A DNA stretch of 64,000 bases from CBDHDJ01 sp965261645 (lineage in GTDB: Bacteria > Pseudomonadota > Alphaproteobacteria > SHVV01): contig CBDHDJ010000004.1 of NCBI GenBank assembly GCA_965261645.1, positions 1,054,001 to 1,118,000 of the forward strand. Reading direction: 5' to 3'. The position numbers and the translations under genes are program-made. Below the pieces are notes generated by a model. That model saw nothing but the letters and a program-made list of their open reading frames with translations. It had not been told where the DNA came from and ran no database searches. This document shows positions 63,126-64,000 of the stretch, piece after piece (position 1 is the stretch's first letter; each line of letters begins with the position of its first letter).

Positions 63126-63863
63126 TTGCGCGTGCTGGCTGCCTTCGCCAAAGCGATCGGGCAGCTGCCGACGCGCGAATTCCGCGCCATCGTGTGGCGC
63201 TCCGTGGTCCTCAGCGTCGTTGTCTTCGTGCTGCTTGGCGCGCTGTTGTGGTGGGCCCTATCGAGTATCGTTTTCTTCGGCGGCTGGGGCGGCTGGTTTA
63301 GCTGGCTTGCCGATGGCGCCAATTGGGCCGCCGGTTGGGCCGTCGGCCTGGCAGGCTGGGCGTCGTTCAGCTGGCTGAGTTGGCTCCTGTTCCCGGCCGT
63401 CGTCAGCATGTTCGTGGGCTTTTTCCTCGAAGACGTGGCGAGCGCCGTGGAAACCCGCCACTACCCCCGAGATGCGGCCGGAACCAACCTCCCGCTGGCT
63501 CGCGCCCTGTGGGTCGCGGCCAAGTTCACGGTCTTGTTGGTAGTGCTTAACCTGTTGATTCTACCCCTTTATGTGGTTCTCTTTTTCATTCCCATCGTGA
63601 ATCCTTTTGTTTTCTATGGCATGAACGGCTATCTTTTGAGCCGCGAATATTTCGATTTGGTCGCCCTGCGCCACCACGACGAAGAAGTGGTTTACCTGTT
63701 GCGGCGACGATACCGGTGGCGGATTTTCGCGGCGGGCGTGGTGATCGCGTTCTTGCTCACCGTGCCCGTGGTGAACCTTGTGGCGTCGATCGTGGGCGTG
63801 GCGGCGATGGTGCACATTTACAAATCTGTATCGCCCGCCGCGGCCAAATACACGGCGACGTGA
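63126..63863 (+). CDS. EI24 domain membrane protein
   Basis: A ~245-residue integral membrane protein of the EI24/CysZ-like family, with about five or six helices (SVVLSVVVFVLLGALLWWAL, WLSWLLFPAVVSMFVGFFLE, FTVLLVVLNLLILPLYVVLF) and the conserved NPFVFYGMNGYLLSREYFD, where the Y-L-L-S/G-R-E-Y/F-F block is diagnostic. CysZ transports sulfate; whether this member does is not known. The start could be TTG 63126 or GTG 63132. It starts 7 bp after the amidase stop. Confidence 0.85.
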   Translation: MRVLAAFAKAIGQLPTREFRAIVWRSVVLSVVVFVLLGALLWWALSSIVFFGGWGGWFSWLADGANWAAGWAVGLAGWASFSWLSWLLFPAVVSMFVGFFLEDVASAVETRHYPRDAAGTNLPLARALWVAAKFTVLLVVLNLLILPLYVVLFFIPIVNPFVFYGMNGYLLSREYFDLVALRHHDEEVVYLLRRRYRWRIFAAGVVIAFLLTVPVVNLVASIVGVAAMVHIYKSVSPAAAKYTAT

Positions 63864-63893
63864 CCGCAAGGAGGATTTGTCCGAGGAATTGCC

Positions 63894-64000
63894 ATGTCTG
63901 AGACAGAGTCATCCCCGACCCCGTTCCGTCCTGAAATCGCCCGGCGCAACGTCACCATCCCGACACCGCTGGCGCCGATCAGGCCGGGTGATCCGTCAAG
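63894..64000 (+). CDS. Start of an unidentified gene, cut by the window end
   Basis: An ATG at 63894 opens a frame to the last base (35 residues). The N-terminus is MSETESSPTPFRPEIARRNV, then a proline-rich stretch. A purine-rich site (AAGGAGGA at 63868-63875) is upstream but 18 bases away, with a closer GAGGAA at 63883-63888. The frame is uninterrupted, but too little is present to name it. Confidence 0.5.
   Translation, partial: MSETESSPTPFRPEIARRNVTIPTPLAPIRPGDPS

Noticed and set aside
62210..63409. A 399-codon open frame on the minus strand
   Set aside because: It is antisense to the amidase and EI24 genes and has no recognisable domain.

Overview
This is a contiguous piece of a GC-rich bacterial chromosome, very probably an alphaproteobacterium and perhaps a member of the Rhodospirillales in the broad sense (the class is a firm inference, the order a weak one). 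The evidence is gene order: leuS-lptE-holA, then parB-parA-rsmG-mnmG-mnmE, then rho-hemJ-hemH-hemE facing a PPSR-family regulator-maf-aroE-coaE-dnaQ-secB, and hslU-hslV divergent from hisB-hisH-hisA-hisF-hisE. All of these are familiar alphaproteobacterial arrangements. HslV also carries the N-terminal propeptide seen in that class.

Layout. Bases 1-8.3 kb hold a peptide-type ABC transporter (binding protein cut by the window edge, two permeases, no ATPase gene in view), a membrane class III nucleotide cyclase, a methyltransferase, a metallo-beta-lactamase-fold hydrolase, an enoyl-CoA hydratase family protein and an orphan OmpR-type response regulator. From 8.4 to 11.2 kb is a small transposon graveyard. 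An IS3-family element has a 3-bp target duplication and is itself split by an internally deleted IS30-family remnant with its own 3-bp duplication. Next to it lies an alpha/beta-hydrolase pseudogene broken by a 180-bp MITE-like element (25-bp terminal repeats, 8-bp duplication) and by a nonsense codon.

From 11.3 to 20.1 kb are accessory genes: a hypothetical protein, an L,D-transpeptidase, YggS, a ThiE-like protein and a sulfation-related group. That group is an APS kinase fused to a CysN-like region whose GTPase motifs have been lost, a sulfotransferase, a porin and a TPR-sulfotransferase. From 20.4 to 44.8 kb is the conserved core around the replication origin. Genes from parB to hemE run mostly leftward and genes from 39.26 kb run rightward. 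The gap 38,880-39,261 holds three near-consensus DnaA boxes and is the best candidate for oriC. Two parS palindromes lie at 27.5 and 29.6 kb, close to parAB.

From 44.9 to 51.1 kb are a Tim44-like protein, MltA (apparently starting at a non-ATG codon), the LutABC lactate-oxidation operon, an Smr protein and a CDP-alcohol phosphatidyltransferase. From 51.1 to 57.9 kb are hslUV and the his operon, which contains a translationally coupled GNAT acetyltransferase, followed by a HIT protein. From 57.9 kb to the end are an EamA transporter interrupted by an in-frame TAG, an unusual cytochrome-b-like/ferredoxin/cyclase fusion, a PfkB sugar kinase, an amidase, an EI24 protein and the start of one more gene. 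I saw no tRNA, rRNA or CRISPR. All functional calls come from reading motifs by eye; no database search was possible.
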